A stretch of DNA of 64,000 nucleotides, taken from assembly GCA_041584475.1 (NCBI GenBank), contig JBFHDX010000005.1, positions 1 through 64,000 of the forward strand, written 5' to 3'. This DNA comes from JBFHDX01 sp041584475 (GTDB lineage: Bacteria > Pseudomonadota > Alphaproteobacteria > UBA8366 > JADFVY01). Positions 47,067-56,421 of the stretch are shown here, piece after piece; the first letter of the stretch is position 1; the number at the start of each line of letters is the position of its first letter. Under the pieces are notes generated by a model that was given only the letters and a program-made list of their open reading frames with translations, was not told the origin of the DNA and made no database searches. A program made the position numbers and the translations under genes.

Positions 47067-47609
47067 TCAATCGCTGCGCAAGACACTGGTCCGCCCGGCA
47101 ACGTATTCGCGCGACAGATCGAAATATAGTTTGGCCAACCGCTTGATTTCGGCCCGCTCAGCGTCGGTCAACTCGCGCATCCGCACCGCGGGCCGGCCGC
47201 CCCACAATTCGCCGGTCAGTACGCGCTTGCCCGGCGTCACCAGTGCACCGGCCGCGACCATGGCGCCGGTCTCGACCACCGCTCCGTCCATCACGCAGGC
47301 GTTCATGCCGACGAAGCATCCGTCTTCGAGCGTGCAATCGTGCAGCAGGACCATGTGTCCGACGGTCACGCCGTCGCCGATGCGGGTGCCGCGGCCGCCG
47401 GTCGTGACATGGATCACCGAGCCGTCCTGGAGGTTCGAGCGCGCGCCGATGCGGATCGTGTTCACGTCGCCGCGCAGAACGCAACCGAACCAGACGCTTG
47501 ACCCGGGCCCGATCGCGACATCGCCGACGACGCTGGCGCCGGGCGCGACGAACGCCCCCGCATCGATGCGCGGGCGGACACCACGGTATGGGACGATGAG
47601 GGGCCCCAT
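47067..47609 (-). CDS. Gamma-class carbonic anhydrase-like protein
   Basis: This is a 180-residue left-handed beta-helix protein. Hexapeptide repeats run through most of it (SVVGDVAIGPGSSVWFGCVL, TIRIGARSNLQDGSVIHV), and the zinc histidines are in VIHVT, VGHMVLLHDC. ATG 47609 matches the family start. Many members are annotated as YrdA/gamma-CA, and some plant homologues are complex I subunits, so carbonic anhydrase activity here is not certain. It is followed 5' by argC on the same strand. Confidence 0.92.
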   Translation of the reverse strand: MGPLIVPYRGVRPRIDAGAFVAPGASVVGDVAIGPGSSVWFGCVLRGDVNTIRIGARSNLQDGSVIHVTTGGRGTRIGDGVTVGHMVLLHDCTLEDGCFVGMNACVMDGAVVETGAMVAAGALVTPGKRVLTGELWGGRPAVRMRELTDAERAEIKRLAKLYFDLSREYVAGRTSVLRSD

Positions 47610-47635
47610 GTGCGGCCGGCGGATCCTTGCGCCCC

Positions 47636-48694
47636 TCAGGGGAACAGGGCTTCCTGCTCGAGCCCAAGCGTCTCGGGCAGGTCGCACATCACGTTCAAGT
47701 TCTGGATCGCCTGTCCGGACGCGCCCTTGACGAGGTTGTCGAGGGCCGACAGCACGATCGCCCGTCCCGGAACGCGATCGGCGAAGACCCCGATCAGGCA
47801 GTGGTTCGATCCGCGCACGTCGCGGGTCGCCGGCGCACGACCGGCGGGCAGGACGTGGACGAATGCCTCCGGGTCGTAGCGCGCAGCGAGGGCGACCCGC
47901 AGGTCCTCGGCGTCGGCACCGCCGGCGAGCGTGACGTAGATCGTCGCCAGGATGCCACGGTTCATCGGCATCAGATGCGGGGTGAACGACACGGTCACAG
48001 GTTCACCGGCCGCCACCGAGAGTTCCTGCTCGATTTCCGGCGCGTGGCGGTGGCCGGCGATACCGTAGGCATGGATGCCCTCGCTGACCTCGGCATGGAG
48101 CATACCCTGCTTCTCCCCCCTGCCGGCCCCGCTGACGCCCGATTTCGCGTCGATGACGATGCCGTCCGGCGCGATCAGGCCGGCGGCGAGCAGCGGCACC
48201 AATGGCAGCTCCGCCGCCGTCGTGTAGCAGCCCGGATTGGCTACCAGCCGCGCCGCCGCGATGTCGTCGCGGTAGATCTCGGTGAGCCCGTAGACCGCTT
48301 CTCGCTGTAGCTCGGGCGCCAGATGCGCGTGACCGTACCACTCCGCATAGGTCGCCGTATCGCGGAGTCGGAAGTCCGCCGACAGGTCGATCACCAGCAG
48401 CGACGACGGCAGCTCCTTCACCACCTGCTGTGTCGTCGCGTGCGGCAGTGCGCAGAAAACGAGATCGAGCGACCCCCACTCGACGTCTTCGATTCGCGTC
48501 AGATCCGGCAGGGCCAGTCGCGCCAGATGCGGGAAGACCTCGCCGAGCGGCCCGCCGGCGTGACGGTCAGCGGTCAGACAGGCGATATCGACCGATGGAT
48601 GGCGGACCAGGAGACGCACCAGCTCGGCGCCCGTGTAGCCGCTCGCACCGAGGATCCCCGCCTGTACCCTGCTTTCGCTCTTCCTGCCCAGCAT
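47636..48694 (-). CDS. argC: N-acetyl-gamma-glutamyl-phosphate reductase
   Basis: This 352-residue arginine biosynthesis enzyme makes N-acetylglutamate semialdehyde using NADPH. It shows the NADP motif AGILGASGYTGAELVRLL, the catalytic Cys in VANPGCYTTAAELPL, and the C-terminal SALDNLVKGASGQAIQNLN. ATG 48694 gives the family N-terminus. It lies downstream of rplM-rpsI, as in many alphaproteobacteria, but a strong terminator separates it from rpsI. Confidence 0.97.
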   Translation of the reverse strand: MLGRKSESRVQAGILGASGYTGAELVRLLVRHPSVDIACLTADRHAGGPLGEVFPHLARLALPDLTRIEDVEWGSLDLVFCALPHATTQQVVKELPSSLLVIDLSADFRLRDTATYAEWYGHAHLAPELQREAVYGLTEIYRDDIAAARLVANPGCYTTAAELPLVPLLAAGLIAPDGIVIDAKSGVSGAGRGEKQGMLHAEVSEGIHAYGIAGHRHAPEIEQELSVAAGEPVTVSFTPHLMPMNRGILATIYVTLAGGADAEDLRVALAARYDPEAFVHVLPAGRAPATRDVRGSNHCLIGVFADRVPGRAIVLSALDNLVKGASGQAIQNLNVMCDLPETLGLEQEALFP

Positions 48695-48727
48695 GACTGC
48701 GTTCCTAGCCGAAATGGAGACCAAACA

Positions 48728-48756
48728 AAAGGGCGTCCCGCGCCGGGACGCCCTTT
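48728..48756 (-). terminator. Rho-independent terminator after rpsI
   Basis: A 13-bp perfect stem (AAAGGGCGTCCCG, 48728-48740 with 48744-48756) with a 3-nt loop is followed on the minus strand by TTTTGTTT. It lies 24 bp past the rpsI stop. Confidence 0.9.
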
Positions 48757-48779
48757 GGCGACTGCATGCTCCGCCGCGG

Positions 48780-49271
48780 TCAGCGTTTCGAGAACTGGAA
48801 GCTTCGGCGCGCCTTGCGGCGGCCGTACTTCTTGCGCTCGACCATGCGATCGTCGCGCGTCAGAAAGCCGCCCGCCTTGAGCGCGGGGCGAAGGTCGGGC
48901 TCGTAATTGGTCAGCGCCCGGCTGATGCCGTGACGCACCGCGCCCGCCTGTCCCGACAGGCCGCCGCCCGTGACCGTGCACATGACGTCGTACTGGTCCT
49001 TGCGGTTCGCGGCTTCGAACGGCTGCCGGATCACCATCTGTTGCGTCGGTCGCGCGAAATAGACGGCGACATCGCGCCCGTTGACGACGATCTGGCCGCT
49101 GCCCGGCTTGATCCAAACCCGCGCGACCGCGTTCTTGCGCTTGCCGGTGGCATAGGAGCGCCCGTGCTGGTCGATCTGAGGCTCCCGCGCCGGGGCCTCG
49201 TCGGCGATGCCGGTGGCGGCACCGAGATCCGCCAGATCCGTAACCGTCTGGGTTTCCGTCTCGTCGGCCAT
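48780..49271 (-). CDS. rpsI: 30S ribosomal protein S9
   Basis: This is a 163-residue S9. The conserved body begins [19 protein letters not shown] and ends with the invariant [14 protein letters not shown] tail that reaches the P-site tRNA. The first ~35 residues are an acidic/Thr-rich extension (for example [20 protein letters not shown]), usual for alphaproteobacteria. It lies 1 bp after rplM. Confidence 0.99.
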   Translation of the reverse strand: MADETETQTVTDLADLGAATGIADEAPAREPQIDQHGRSYATGKRKNAVARVWIKPGSGQIVVNGRDVAVYFARPTQQMVIRQPFEAANRKDQYDVMCTVTGGGLSGQAGAVRHGISRALTNYEPDLRPALKAGGFLTRDDRMVERKKYGRRKARRSFQFSKR

Positions 49272-49272
49272 G

Positions 49273-49737
49273 TTATCCGATCCTCTTGTTCTTCGGATTC
49301 ATTCCCGCGACATCCAGCAGCACCGGCTGCTGCGCCTCGTGCGGATGCGCACTGCCGGCGTAGACGCGCAGGTTTCGCATCTGCTGTCGGCCCAACGGAC
49401 CTCTCGGGACCATGCGCTCGACCGCCTTGATGATCACCCGCTCCGGGTGTGCACCGTCGAGGATCTTTCCCGCCGTGACCTCCTTGAGGCCGCCCGGATA
49501 GCCCGTATGACGGTAGTACTTCTTGTCCGCCAGCTTGTTGCCCGTCAGCCGTACCTTCTCGGCATTGATGACGATGACGTTGTCGCCGCAATCGACGTGC
49601 GGGGTATAACCAGGCTTGTGCTTGCCGCGCAGAATGTTGGCGATGATCGCCGCCATGCGGCCGAGCACCAGCCCGTCGGCGTCGACGAGGTGCCATTTCT
49701 TGTCGACCTCGGCCGGCTTCATCGTGTAGGTCTTCAT
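49273..49737 (-). CDS. rplM: 50S ribosomal protein L13
   Basis: This is a 154-residue L13 starting [20 protein letters not shown] at ATG 49737; an earlier in-frame ATG at 49749 is possible but non-conserved. It shows NADKIRLTG-like [20 protein letters not shown] and [18 protein letters not shown]. It forms the standard L13-S9 operon with rpsI. The ~280-bp upstream gap includes an AT-rich stretch near 49880-49930 that probably holds the promoter. Confidence 0.98.
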   Translation of the reverse strand: MKTYTMKPAEVDKKWHLVDADGLVLGRMAAIIANILRGKHKPGYTPHVDCGDNVIVINAEKVRLTGNKLADKKYYRHTGYPGGLKEVTAGKILDGAHPERVIIKAVERMVPRGPLGRQQMRNLRVYAGSAHPHEAQQPVLLDVAGMNPKNKRIG

Positions 49738-50021
49738 GCCGTTGAGCATCGTCGTGGCCTCGCAGTCCCGAATTCCGAAAGCGTTGGATGGCGACATCGA
49801 TCGGCCCGGCGGGCCGTCCCGACGCGGCGCTGTTCTATTGGAGCGTTGCGAGCGTGTCAACGGAAATCGATCGGGAAAATGGACAGCAAAACAATAAATT
49901 GCGTATGCGGTAATATGTTACCGTAATGCTAGCGCCTTGAATCGATGCCGCCTCCGCGAACGCCGTTTGGCTGCAACGACCCTGCCCGGCCCGGTCGCAT
50001 TCCCGTGCGTCAGGACGTGCC

Positions 50022-50804
50022 ATGAGCCGAGCGTTCAGCCACGCCATCGTGCGTGCGCCCTGCCGGGCCATCGCCCGCGCATTGACGACGGCAGGTCTCG
50101 GCCGGCCAGACTACCTGCGCGCCCAACGGCAGCATGCCGCCTATGTCGCCGCGCTTCGGCGTTGCGGAGTCGACGTGATCGTGCTGCCGCCGCTCGAGGA
50201 TTTCCCCGATTCGGCCTTCGTCGAGGACGTCGCGCTGCTGACCGGCCGGTGCGCGATCCTGACCCGCCCGGGCGCCCCAACCCGACGCGGCGAAGTTACG
50301 GAGATGGCCGGCACGCTGCAGGATTACTTCCCCGAGCTTGAACGGATCGAGCCGCCGGGCACCGTCGACGGAGGCGATATCCTCGAAATCGACGCCCGCT
50401 ACTGCGTCGGCTTGACCGAGCGCACGAATGGCGACGGCGCGCGTCAGGCGATCGCGGTGCTGCGCCGAAACGGTCTCGACGGCGAGACGGTTGCCGTCGA
50501 CGGCGCGCTGCACCTCAAGACCTGCGTCACCTACCTCGATGGCGGCGTCGCCCTGGCGTGGGCCGCCTTGCGCGACCACAGGTCGTTGCTCGGCCTGGAC
50601 GTTATCGAGGTCCCCAAGTCCGAGGCCTACGCCGCGAACAGCCTGTGGGTGAACGGAACGGTCCTGTTGCCCGCGGGCCACCCGCGGACGGCGCGGTGCG
50701 TCCGCGACGCAGGCTTCCCGGTGATCGAACTCGAAATGTCGGAGTTCCGCAAGGCGGACGGCGGTCTCAGTTGCCTTTCCCTGCGCTTTACGCCGCCCGG
50801 CTAA
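50022..50804 (+). CDS. Dimethylargininase (DDAH)-like amidinotransferase-fold enzyme
   Basis: This 260-residue protein resembles N(G),N(G)-dimethylarginine dimethylaminohydrolase, which yields citrulline and dimethylamine. Pentein-fold active-site features are seen: PDSAFVEDVALL, GTVDGGDILEI, the His in GALHLKTCVTYL, NSLWVNGTVLLP and the C-terminal Cys in GLSCLSLRF. It could also be a related arginine-modifying enzyme. Its stop overlaps the stop of the convergent thioesterase gene. Confidence 0.9.
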   Translation: MSRAFSHAIVRAPCRAIARALTTAGLGRPDYLRAQRQHAAYVAALRRCGVDVIVLPPLEDFPDSAFVEDVALLTGRCAILTRPGAPTRRGEVTEMAGTLQDYFPELERIEPPGTVDGGDILEIDARYCVGLTERTNGDGARQAIAVLRRNGLDGETVAVDGALHLKTCVTYLDGGVALAWAALRDHRSLLGLDVIEVPKSEAYAANSLWVNGTVLLPAGHPRTARCVRDAGFPVIELEMSEFRKADGGLSCLSLRFTPPG

Positions 50805-51241
50805 TCGCGGTATTCCGGCGGCGGGATCGAATATGTCGCGGTTACGTGTGCGGCGGGTTCCTCCTCGCCCTCCGGTGTCAGGTTCACCTCGCCGACCGCG
50901 AGTCGCTTGCCGAGCTTGAGAATGCGTGCCTCGGCCAAAAGATCGCGACGACCCGGCTTACGCAGGAAGTTGATGTTCAGGCTCGTTGTCACCGCCAGCC
51001 GCACCGGGCCGATCATCCCGAGCACCATGGCATACATCGTGAAATCGGCGAGCGCCATCATCGACGGGCCCGAAATCGTTCCTCCCGGCCGAATATGCGC
51101 GTCGTCGAATGGCAGGCGCGCCCGCGCCGTGCCATAGCCGATATGTTCGGTGACGAAGCCGTACCGTTCGACGAAGTTGGCCTCCTGCCGGCACAGCGCC
51201 TCGAAGGCCTCGATCGAGATGTGCGGTTGCCTGGCGGTCAT
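50801..51241 (-). CDS. PaaI-family thioesterase
   Basis: This is a 146-residue hotdog-fold protein with DDAHIRPGGTISGPSMMALADF (catalytic region), LAVTTSLNINFLRKPG and VTATYSIPP. It probably hydrolyses acyl- or aryl-CoA. It is divergent from the enoyl-CoA hydratase gene and tail-to-tail with the DDAH-like gene, whose stop codon it overlaps (CTAA at 50801-50804 holds both stops). Confidence 0.9.
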   Translation of the reverse strand: MTARQPHISIEAFEALCRQEANFVERYGFVTEHIGYGTARARLPFDDAHIRPGGTISGPSMMALADFTMYAMVLGMIGPVRLAVTTSLNINFLRKPGRRDLLAEARILKLGKRLAVGEVNLTPEGEEEPAAHVTATYSIPPPEYRD

Positions 51242-51354
51242 GCCGTTTCGTTATGACCAATTGCGGCGGCGAAGCCAATATCCCTTGCAAGACGCGGCGC
51301 GAACGAAGAAAAGAATAAGCCGTGCGGGCACCCGGCCGACGGAAGGAATCCAAG

Positions 51355-52161
51355 ATGACCGCGACGAGCAGAGTCAGACCACAGGGCGAACCGCTGCTGT
51401 TGCGCGAGGACAGCGGCGGCGTGACCCGGTTGACCCTGAACCGCCCGGAGGCCCGCAATGCCCTCTCGCTCGACCTGATCGCCGGGATCCAGGACGAGCT
51501 CGACGCCATCCGCGACGACCCGCACGTCAAGGTCGTCGTGATCGCCGGGGCGGGACCGGGTTTCTGCGCCGGCCACGATCTCAAGGAACTGCGGGGCAAC
51601 GCGCAGCGCGAGTTCTACGAACGGACATTCGCCGCCTGCTCGCGGCTCATGCGCAGCATCGTCGCGCTGCCGAAGCCCGTCATCGCGCGCGTCCACGGTA
51701 TCGCCACGGCCGCCGGGTGCCAGCTCGTCGCGACCTGCGACCTGGCGGTCGCCGAGCTGGGCGCCCGGTTCGCCACACCGGGGGTCAATATCGGCCTGTT
51801 CTGCTCAACCCCGATGGTCGCGCTCAGCCGCAACGTCGGCCGCAAGGCGGCAATGGAGATGCTGCTTCTCGGCGAGCTGGTGACGGCCGAGCGCGCGGTC
51901 GAGATCGGACTCGTCAATCGCGCGGTTCCCCTGGACGAACTCGATGCCACGGTCGCCGCCATGACCGAAGCCATCGTCGCCAAATCCCCACTCACGCTGT
52001 CGATCGGCAAGGAGGCCTTCTACCGACAGATCGACCTGCCGCTCGGGGACGCCTACGACTATGCGAGCGAGGTCATGACCCGCAACATGCTCGCGCGCGA
52101 TGCCTCCGAAGGGATCGACGCATTCATCGAAAAGCGCAAACCGGAGTGGCGGAACGAATGA
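51355..52161 (+). CDS. Enoyl-CoA hydratase/isomerase family protein
   Basis: This is a 268-residue crotonase-fold protein. The CoA-binding and oxyanion-hole motifs NRPEARNALSLDLI and IAGAGPGFCAGHDLKEL are present, as is ARVHGIATAAGCQLVATCDL, which forms the second oxyanion contact. ATG 51355 was chosen over 51322 by the upstream GGAAGG-type ribosome site. Its TGA overlaps the start of the CoA-binding protein, so the genes are coupled. The acyl substrate is unknown. Confidence 0.92.
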   Translation: MTATSRVRPQGEPLLLREDSGGVTRLTLNRPEARNALSLDLIAGIQDELDAIRDDPHVKVVVIAGAGPGFCAGHDLKELRGNAQREFYERTFAACSRLMRSIVALPKPVIARVHGIATAAGCQLVATCDLAVAELGARFATPGVNIGLFCSTPMVALSRNVGRKAAMEMLLLGELVTAERAVEIGLVNRAVPLDELDATVAAMTEAIVAKSPLTLSIGKEAFYRQIDLPLGDAYDYASEVMTRNMLARDASEGIDAFIEKRKPEWRNE

Positions 52162-52661
52162 TGGACGACCACGCGACGACCCTCGATCATGAAACCTACA
52201 GCGACGACTATATCCGCGGAATTCTGAGCGGCGTGCGGACGATCGCCATGGTGGGCGCGAGCACCAACTGGAACCGGCCCAGCTATTTCGCAATGAAATA
52301 TCTCCAGCAAAAGGGATTCCGTGTCATTCCGGTCAATCCGACGGCGGCCGGAAAGACGATCCTCGGCGAACGGGTCCACGCGTCGCTCGATGAAATCGGC
52401 GAGCGCGTCGACATGGTCGACGTCTTTCGGCCGGCGGCGGAAGCCCCCGCGATCGCCGAGCAGGCGATCCGCATCGGCGCCAGGGTGCTCTGGCTGCAGC
52501 TTGGAATTCGCAGCGACGAAGCCGCCCGCGCGGCCGAGGCGGCGGGGCTGAAGGTGGTCATGAACCGGTGCCCGAAGATCGAGTACGCACGGCTCAACGG
52601 CGAGCTGAGCTGGAACGGCATCAATTCCGGCGTGCTGTCCAGCAAACGACGAAGGATATGA
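52158..52661 (+). CDS. CoA-binding protein (YccU-like)
   Basis: This is a 167-residue Rossmann-fold protein with RTIAMVGASTNWNRPSYFAM, FRVIPVNPTAAG and WLQLGIRSDEAA, characteristic of the small CoA_binding family. It begins with tandem ATGs (52158 and 52161) overlapping the upstream TGA. It sits 4 bp before the sulfhydrylase gene, so the three genes form an operon. Its biochemical role is not established. Confidence 0.92.
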   Translation: MMDDHATTLDHETYSDDYIRGILSGVRTIAMVGASTNWNRPSYFAMKYLQQKGFRVIPVNPTAAGKTILGERVHASLDEIGERVDMVDVFRPAAEAPAIAEQAIRIGARVLWLQLGIRSDEAARAAEAAGLKVVMNRCPKIEYARLNGELSWNGINSGVLSSKRRRI

Positions 52662-52665
52662 GCGA

Positions 52666-53967
52666 ATGAGCGAGACCCGACCTGGCTTCGAGACCCTCTC
52701 GGTGCATGCCGGTGCCTCCCCCGACCCCGTCACCGGCGCCCGCATGACCCCGATCTATCAGACGACCTCGTACGTGTTCGACGACGTCGATCACGCGGCC
52801 TCGCTGTTCAACCTGCAGGTTCCGGGATTCATCTATTCGCGCCTGACGAACCCGACCGTGTCCGTGCTCGAAGAGCGCATGGCGGCCCTCGAGGCCGGCC
52901 GCGGCGCGACGGCGACCGCTTCGGGACACGCGGCGCAGATCCTCACGCTGTTTCCGCTGATGGCACCCGGCGACGATTTCGTCGCGGCGAGCAAGCTGTA
53001 CGGCGGATCAATCAACCAGTTCGGTCACGCGATCCGCAAATTCGGTTGGAGTGCGACGTTCGTCGACCCCGACGATCCCGAGAACTTCCGCTCGGCGATC
53101 GGCCCGCGGACCAAGGCGCTGTTCATCGAGAGTCTCGCCAATCCCGGCGGCATCGTCGTCGACGTCGAGGCGGTTGCGAACGTCGCCCGAGACGCGGGCA
53201 TACCGCTCATCGTCGACAATACGCTTGCGACGCCCTGTCTTTGCCGTCCAATCGAGCTGGGCGCCGACCTGGTCGTGCATTCGACGACCAAATTCCTGTC
53301 CGGCAACGGTACGGCGATCGGTGGCGTCGTCGTTGATTCCGGCCGTTTCGACTGGCTGCAGGGGGACAAGTTCCCGAGCCTCTCCAAGCCGGCACCCGAA
53401 TATCACGGGCTGGTCTTCGGCGAGACCTTCGGTGACCTGGCCTTCACCATCTACGGCCATGCCGTCGGCCTGCGCGACCTCGGCCCGAGCCAGTCGCCGT
53501 TCAACGCCTGGCTCACCTTGCTCGGCATCGAGACGCTGGCGCTGCGCATGGAACGCCACTGCGCCAACGCGCAGGCGGTGGCGGAATGGCTGGAAACGCA
53601 CCCGGCGGTGAGCTGGGTGTCTTACGCCGGCCTCAAGTCGAGTCCATACCATGCGCTGCAGCAGAAGATCATGCCCAGGGGCGCCGGGGCGGTTCTCACC
53701 TTCGGCCTGAAGGCCGGCTACGACGCCGGCATCAGGCTCGTCGAGGGCGTCGAGCTGTTCAGTCATCTGGCGAATATCGGGGACACGCGGTCCTTGATCA
53801 TCCACCCCGCGTCGACGACGCACCGGCAACTCTCCGAGGAGCAGCAGATCGTGGCGGGGGCCGGGCCCGACGTCGTGCGGCTGTCGGTAGGCATCGAGAG
53901 CATCGACGACATCATCGCCGATCTCGAACAGGCCCTCGAGCGGGCCTCGGCGAAGGCCGCGGAATAG
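52666..53967 (+). CDS. metY: O-acetylhomoserine aminocarboxypropyltransferase (sulfhydrylase)
   Basis: This 433-residue PLP enzyme of the Cys/Met metabolism family adds sulfide (or methanethiol) to O-acetylhomoserine. The PLP lysine is Lys209 (VVHSTTKFLSGNGTAIGG); PGFIYSRLTNPTVSVLEERM, the DNTLATPCLCRPIELGADL segment and the C-terminal LSVGIESIDDIIADLEQAL are typical. Length fits MetY rather than the shorter MetZ/MetB. It is the last gene of the hydratase operon. Confidence 0.93.
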   Translation: MSETRPGFETLSVHAGASPDPVTGARMTPIYQTTSYVFDDVDHAASLFNLQVPGFIYSRLTNPTVSVLEERMAALEAGRGATATASGHAAQILTLFPLMAPGDDFVAASKLYGGSINQFGHAIRKFGWSATFVDPDDPENFRSAIGPRTKALFIESLANPGGIVVDVEAVANVARDAGIPLIVDNTLATPCLCRPIELGADLVVHSTTKFLSGNGTAIGGVVVDSGRFDWLQGDKFPSLSKPAPEYHGLVFGETFGDLAFTIYGHAVGLRDLGPSQSPFNAWLTLLGIETLALRMERHCANAQAVAEWLETHPAVSWVSYAGLKSSPYHALQQKIMPRGAGAVLTFGLKAGYDAGIRLVEGVELFSHLANIGDTRSLIIHPASTTHRQLSEEQQIVAGAGPDVVRLSVGIESIDDIIADLEQALERASAKAAE

Positions 53968-54001
53968 TCCTCGGACGCCCCGCCCCGTCAACCGACGCGG
54001 T

Positions 54002-54190
54002 TCAGGTCGCGACTTCCTGGTGCGGGTGGCGGCGGTCACCGCGTTTGTTGGTCTTGCGGACATACGTGATCGCCGCCTCGGGCTTGCCGTGCTTGACGAT
54101 CAGCGCAGCGATCAGTGCATCCTCCGCCTCGACGGTGACGGCTTCCGCCTTCCGTCCGACCTTCATGCCGACGGTATATCTCAATGCCAT
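54002..54190 (-). CDS. Small conserved-looking hypothetical protein
   Basis: This is a 62-residue protein from ATG 54190, with AGGAGG directly upstream. It is basic and soluble (VEAEDALIAALIVKHGKPEA followed by ITYVRKTNKRGDRRHPHQ). No domain is recognised. The good ribosome site and natural composition support coding; the family may be restricted to related bacteria. Confidence 0.7.
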   Translation of the reverse strand: MALRYTVGMKVGRKAEAVTVEAEDALIAALIVKHGKPEAAITYVRKTNKRGDRRHPHQEVAT

Positions 54191-54343
54191 GACGCCTCCT
54201 CTTGCGCGCGTTGACGATGCTGACGCCGCTGGCTCGAAGCCGTTCCCATCATGCACCAGACTATCTCCCCGCCCAAGGGGAAGCGCCGGTCGCGACGATT
54301 GTCGAACCGACCCCGCGGAAGTCCCTGACCGCGTATCCGCTTG

Positions 54344-54730
54344 CTATTCGTAGTGCGCGATCTCGATCAGGTTGCCGTCCGGATCACGGATGTAGACCGA
54401 CCGCATCGGCCCCTCCGCACCGGTGCGGGCGACGGGCCCCTCGACGATCGGAATTGCCGCCGCCTGCAGCTGGTCGATGACCGCTGAGATCGGGCTTTCG
54501 GTGACGAAGCAGAGATCCGCCGATCCCGGCGTCGGCCGCAGCGCCCTGGGGAAAAACTCGGCGCCTGCCCTGTGCAGGTTGATCTTCTGCCGACCGTAGG
54601 CGAGCGCGACGCGGCGTTCGGCGCCGAACTCGAAGCGCCGCATGCCGAGCGCGCGTGCATAGAACTCGCACGTAGCCTCGATGTCGGCGACCGTCAATAC
54701 GAGGTGGTCGAGCCGTTCGACCGGGATCAT
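54344..54730 (-). CDS. VOC-family (glyoxalase/bleomycin-resistance fold) protein
   Basis: This is a 128-residue protein with RLDHLVLTVADIEATCEFYA at the start, containing the first metal His, QKINLHRAG, SADLCFVTE and the C-terminal VYIRDPDGNLIEIAHYE with the Glu ligand. It resembles the STM3117-type group. The reaction is unknown. It lies 4 bp downstream of the MFS gene and is probably co-transcribed. Confidence 0.9.
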   Translation of the reverse strand: MIPVERLDHLVLTVADIEATCEFYARALGMRRFEFGAERRVALAYGRQKINLHRAGAEFFPRALRPTPGSADLCFVTESPISAVIDQLQAAAIPIVEGPVARTGAEGPMRSVYIRDPDGNLIEIAHYE

Positions 54731-54734
54731 CCCG

Positions 54735-55946
54735 TCACTCCGCGACCGCCGGCGCGGGGCTCGCCCGGCCCTGCGGCGGCAACATGAGGATCAACACCGA
54801 AATCGTGACCGCTGCGCCGCCAAGCCCGAGGAAGAACCATTCGAACTCGCCGGTCACGCGCTGCACGAAGGCGACGAGCTGTAGCGCCAGCGGGGCCGCC
54901 CCGAAGGCGAGCACGAACTTGGCTCCGAAGGCGAGCCCGTGATGGCGCTGCGGCGTGTAGCGTGCCAGCATCATGTTCTCGGCCGGAAGCTGGGCGGTGT
55001 TTGCGAGCACCGCCAGAAGGGCCGCGCCGACGGCACCGAAACCCGCGGCCAGCGCCAGCGTCACCAGAAACAGCGTCTCCACGACCCAGGCGAGAAGATA
55101 GACCCGCTTCAAGGGATAACGATCGGCAAGGTGGCCGCCGATCAGCTGCATCAGGCCGCCGCCGACATACACGGCCGCGACGAGGGCACCGACCCGCGTG
55201 GCCCCGTCGCCCACGAAGTCCTGCAGGCGAACGGCGAACAGTTTCGGCAGGGCGGCTTGCGTGCCGTGATAGACGAGACCGCCCATGAACATCGCCAGGA
55301 TGAGGATGACGAAGGTACGCACCGTCCCGGCGGAACTGCCCGCCGCTCGCGTCTCCGCGGCGATCTTCGCGTCGGCGATTCGGCCGGCGCGCACGTAGGC
55401 GAGCATGACGGCACCGGTCACGATCGATACCGCTCCGGGCACGATGAACGCGGCGCGCCAACCGAAGACGTCGATCAACACGCCCGCGATCAGACCCGCG
55501 CCCGCGGAGCCCAGGCTTCCGAATATGCCGTTCACGGCAAGCAGCTTGCCCGTATTGCCGCGGGTGCTGCGCATCAGCCAGGGGATGCCGATCGGATGGT
55601 AGATCGCCGCGAACAGTCCGATGCCGGTCAGACCGGCCATCATCGCCGTCGGCCCGGAGACAAGTCCGCACAGCAAGGCCGCTCCGCCCAGACCCAGGAA
55701 ATAGACGACCATCATCCCGGGCACGCTCCAGACGTCGCCGAGCCGGCCGGCCGGAAGCGCCGCCAGTCCGACCAGCAGCGATCCAAGCGTCCACAGGCTG
55801 ACGAGCTCGTGATAGGGCATGTCCCATTGCGTCTCGAGCGTAAGCACGATGACGAAATAGAACGACGTGAACATGTGGATGTAGAGATGGCCGACGCACG
55901 AGAACATCAGCGCGGCGCGGTCGGATGGCGCCCTGCCGCCGGTCAT
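54735..55946 (-). CDS. MFS transporter
   Basis: This is a 403-residue protein with about 12 transmembrane helices. MFS features include LVGLAALPAGRLGDVWSVPG after helix 2 and LIGGHLADRYPLKRVYLL in the second half. ATG 55946 was chosen; the frame can begin at a TTG at 55976. The substrate is unknown. It sits between cutA and the VOC gene on the same strand. Confidence 0.88.
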   Translation of the reverse strand: MTGGRAPSDRAALMFSCVGHLYIHMFTSFYFVIVLTLETQWDMPYHELVSLWTLGSLLVGLAALPAGRLGDVWSVPGMMVVYFLGLGGAALLCGLVSGPTAMMAGLTGIGLFAAIYHPIGIPWLMRSTRGNTGKLLAVNGIFGSLGSAGAGLIAGVLIDVFGWRAAFIVPGAVSIVTGAVMLAYVRAGRIADAKIAAETRAAGSSAGTVRTFVILILAMFMGGLVYHGTQAALPKLFAVRLQDFVGDGATRVGALVAAVYVGGGLMQLIGGHLADRYPLKRVYLLAWVVETLFLVTLALAAGFGAVGAALLAVLANTAQLPAENMMLARYTPQRHHGLAFGAKFVLAFGAAPLALQLVAFVQRVTGEFEWFFLGLGGAAVTISVLILMLPPQGRASPAPAVAE

Positions 55947-56000
55947 TTCGCGCGGGCCCCGCTCGCTCGTCCGCAACCACGGACCCCGTCCCGGCGCTGC

Positions 56001-56318
56001 TCAACCGCCGGTCTCACGGCTGATCCACTCGAGATATTCCGGGTTCCCCTCGGCGATCGGCAGCGCCACGACGCACGGGCATTCGTAGCTGTGCAGCTCC
56101 TTCACCCGCGCGATCAAGGCTGGCAGCAGCTCGCTGCGCGTCTTGACGACTAGCACGCCCTCGTTTTCCTCCTGGACCTCGCCCTCCCAATGAAAGACGG
56201 ACGTAATCCGGTCGAAGATGTTCGCGCAGGCGGCGAGCCGCGCGTTGACGAGGGCCCGCCCGATGCGCCGCGCCTCCGCGCCGTCGCCCGTGGTGATGTA
56301 GACAACGTTGAGAGACAT
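56001..56318 (-). CDS. cutA: Divalent-cation tolerance protein CutA
   Basis: This is a 105-residue trimeric CutA1 protein. It shows LARCANI-like NARLAACANIFDRITSVFHW, EGEVQEENEGVLVVKTRSEL, and LHSYECPCVVALPI with the conserved Tyr/Cys. It is a widely conserved cytosolic protein whose metal-tolerance role is still debated. The MFS gene follows on the same strand. Confidence 0.96.
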   Translation of the reverse strand: MSLNVVYITTGDGAEARRIGRALVNARLAACANIFDRITSVFHWEGEVQEENEGVLVVKTRSELLPALIARVKELHSYECPCVVALPIAEGNPEYLEWISRETGG

Positions 56319-56421
56319 GAACGCTACTCCAGAATGCGCCTCGCTTGTCGGAGTCCGCTTGGCGTTGCGATGCTTCTAGCCTACCATGCGATTGCCGCAC
56401 AAGCAGGGGAACGAACCAGCG

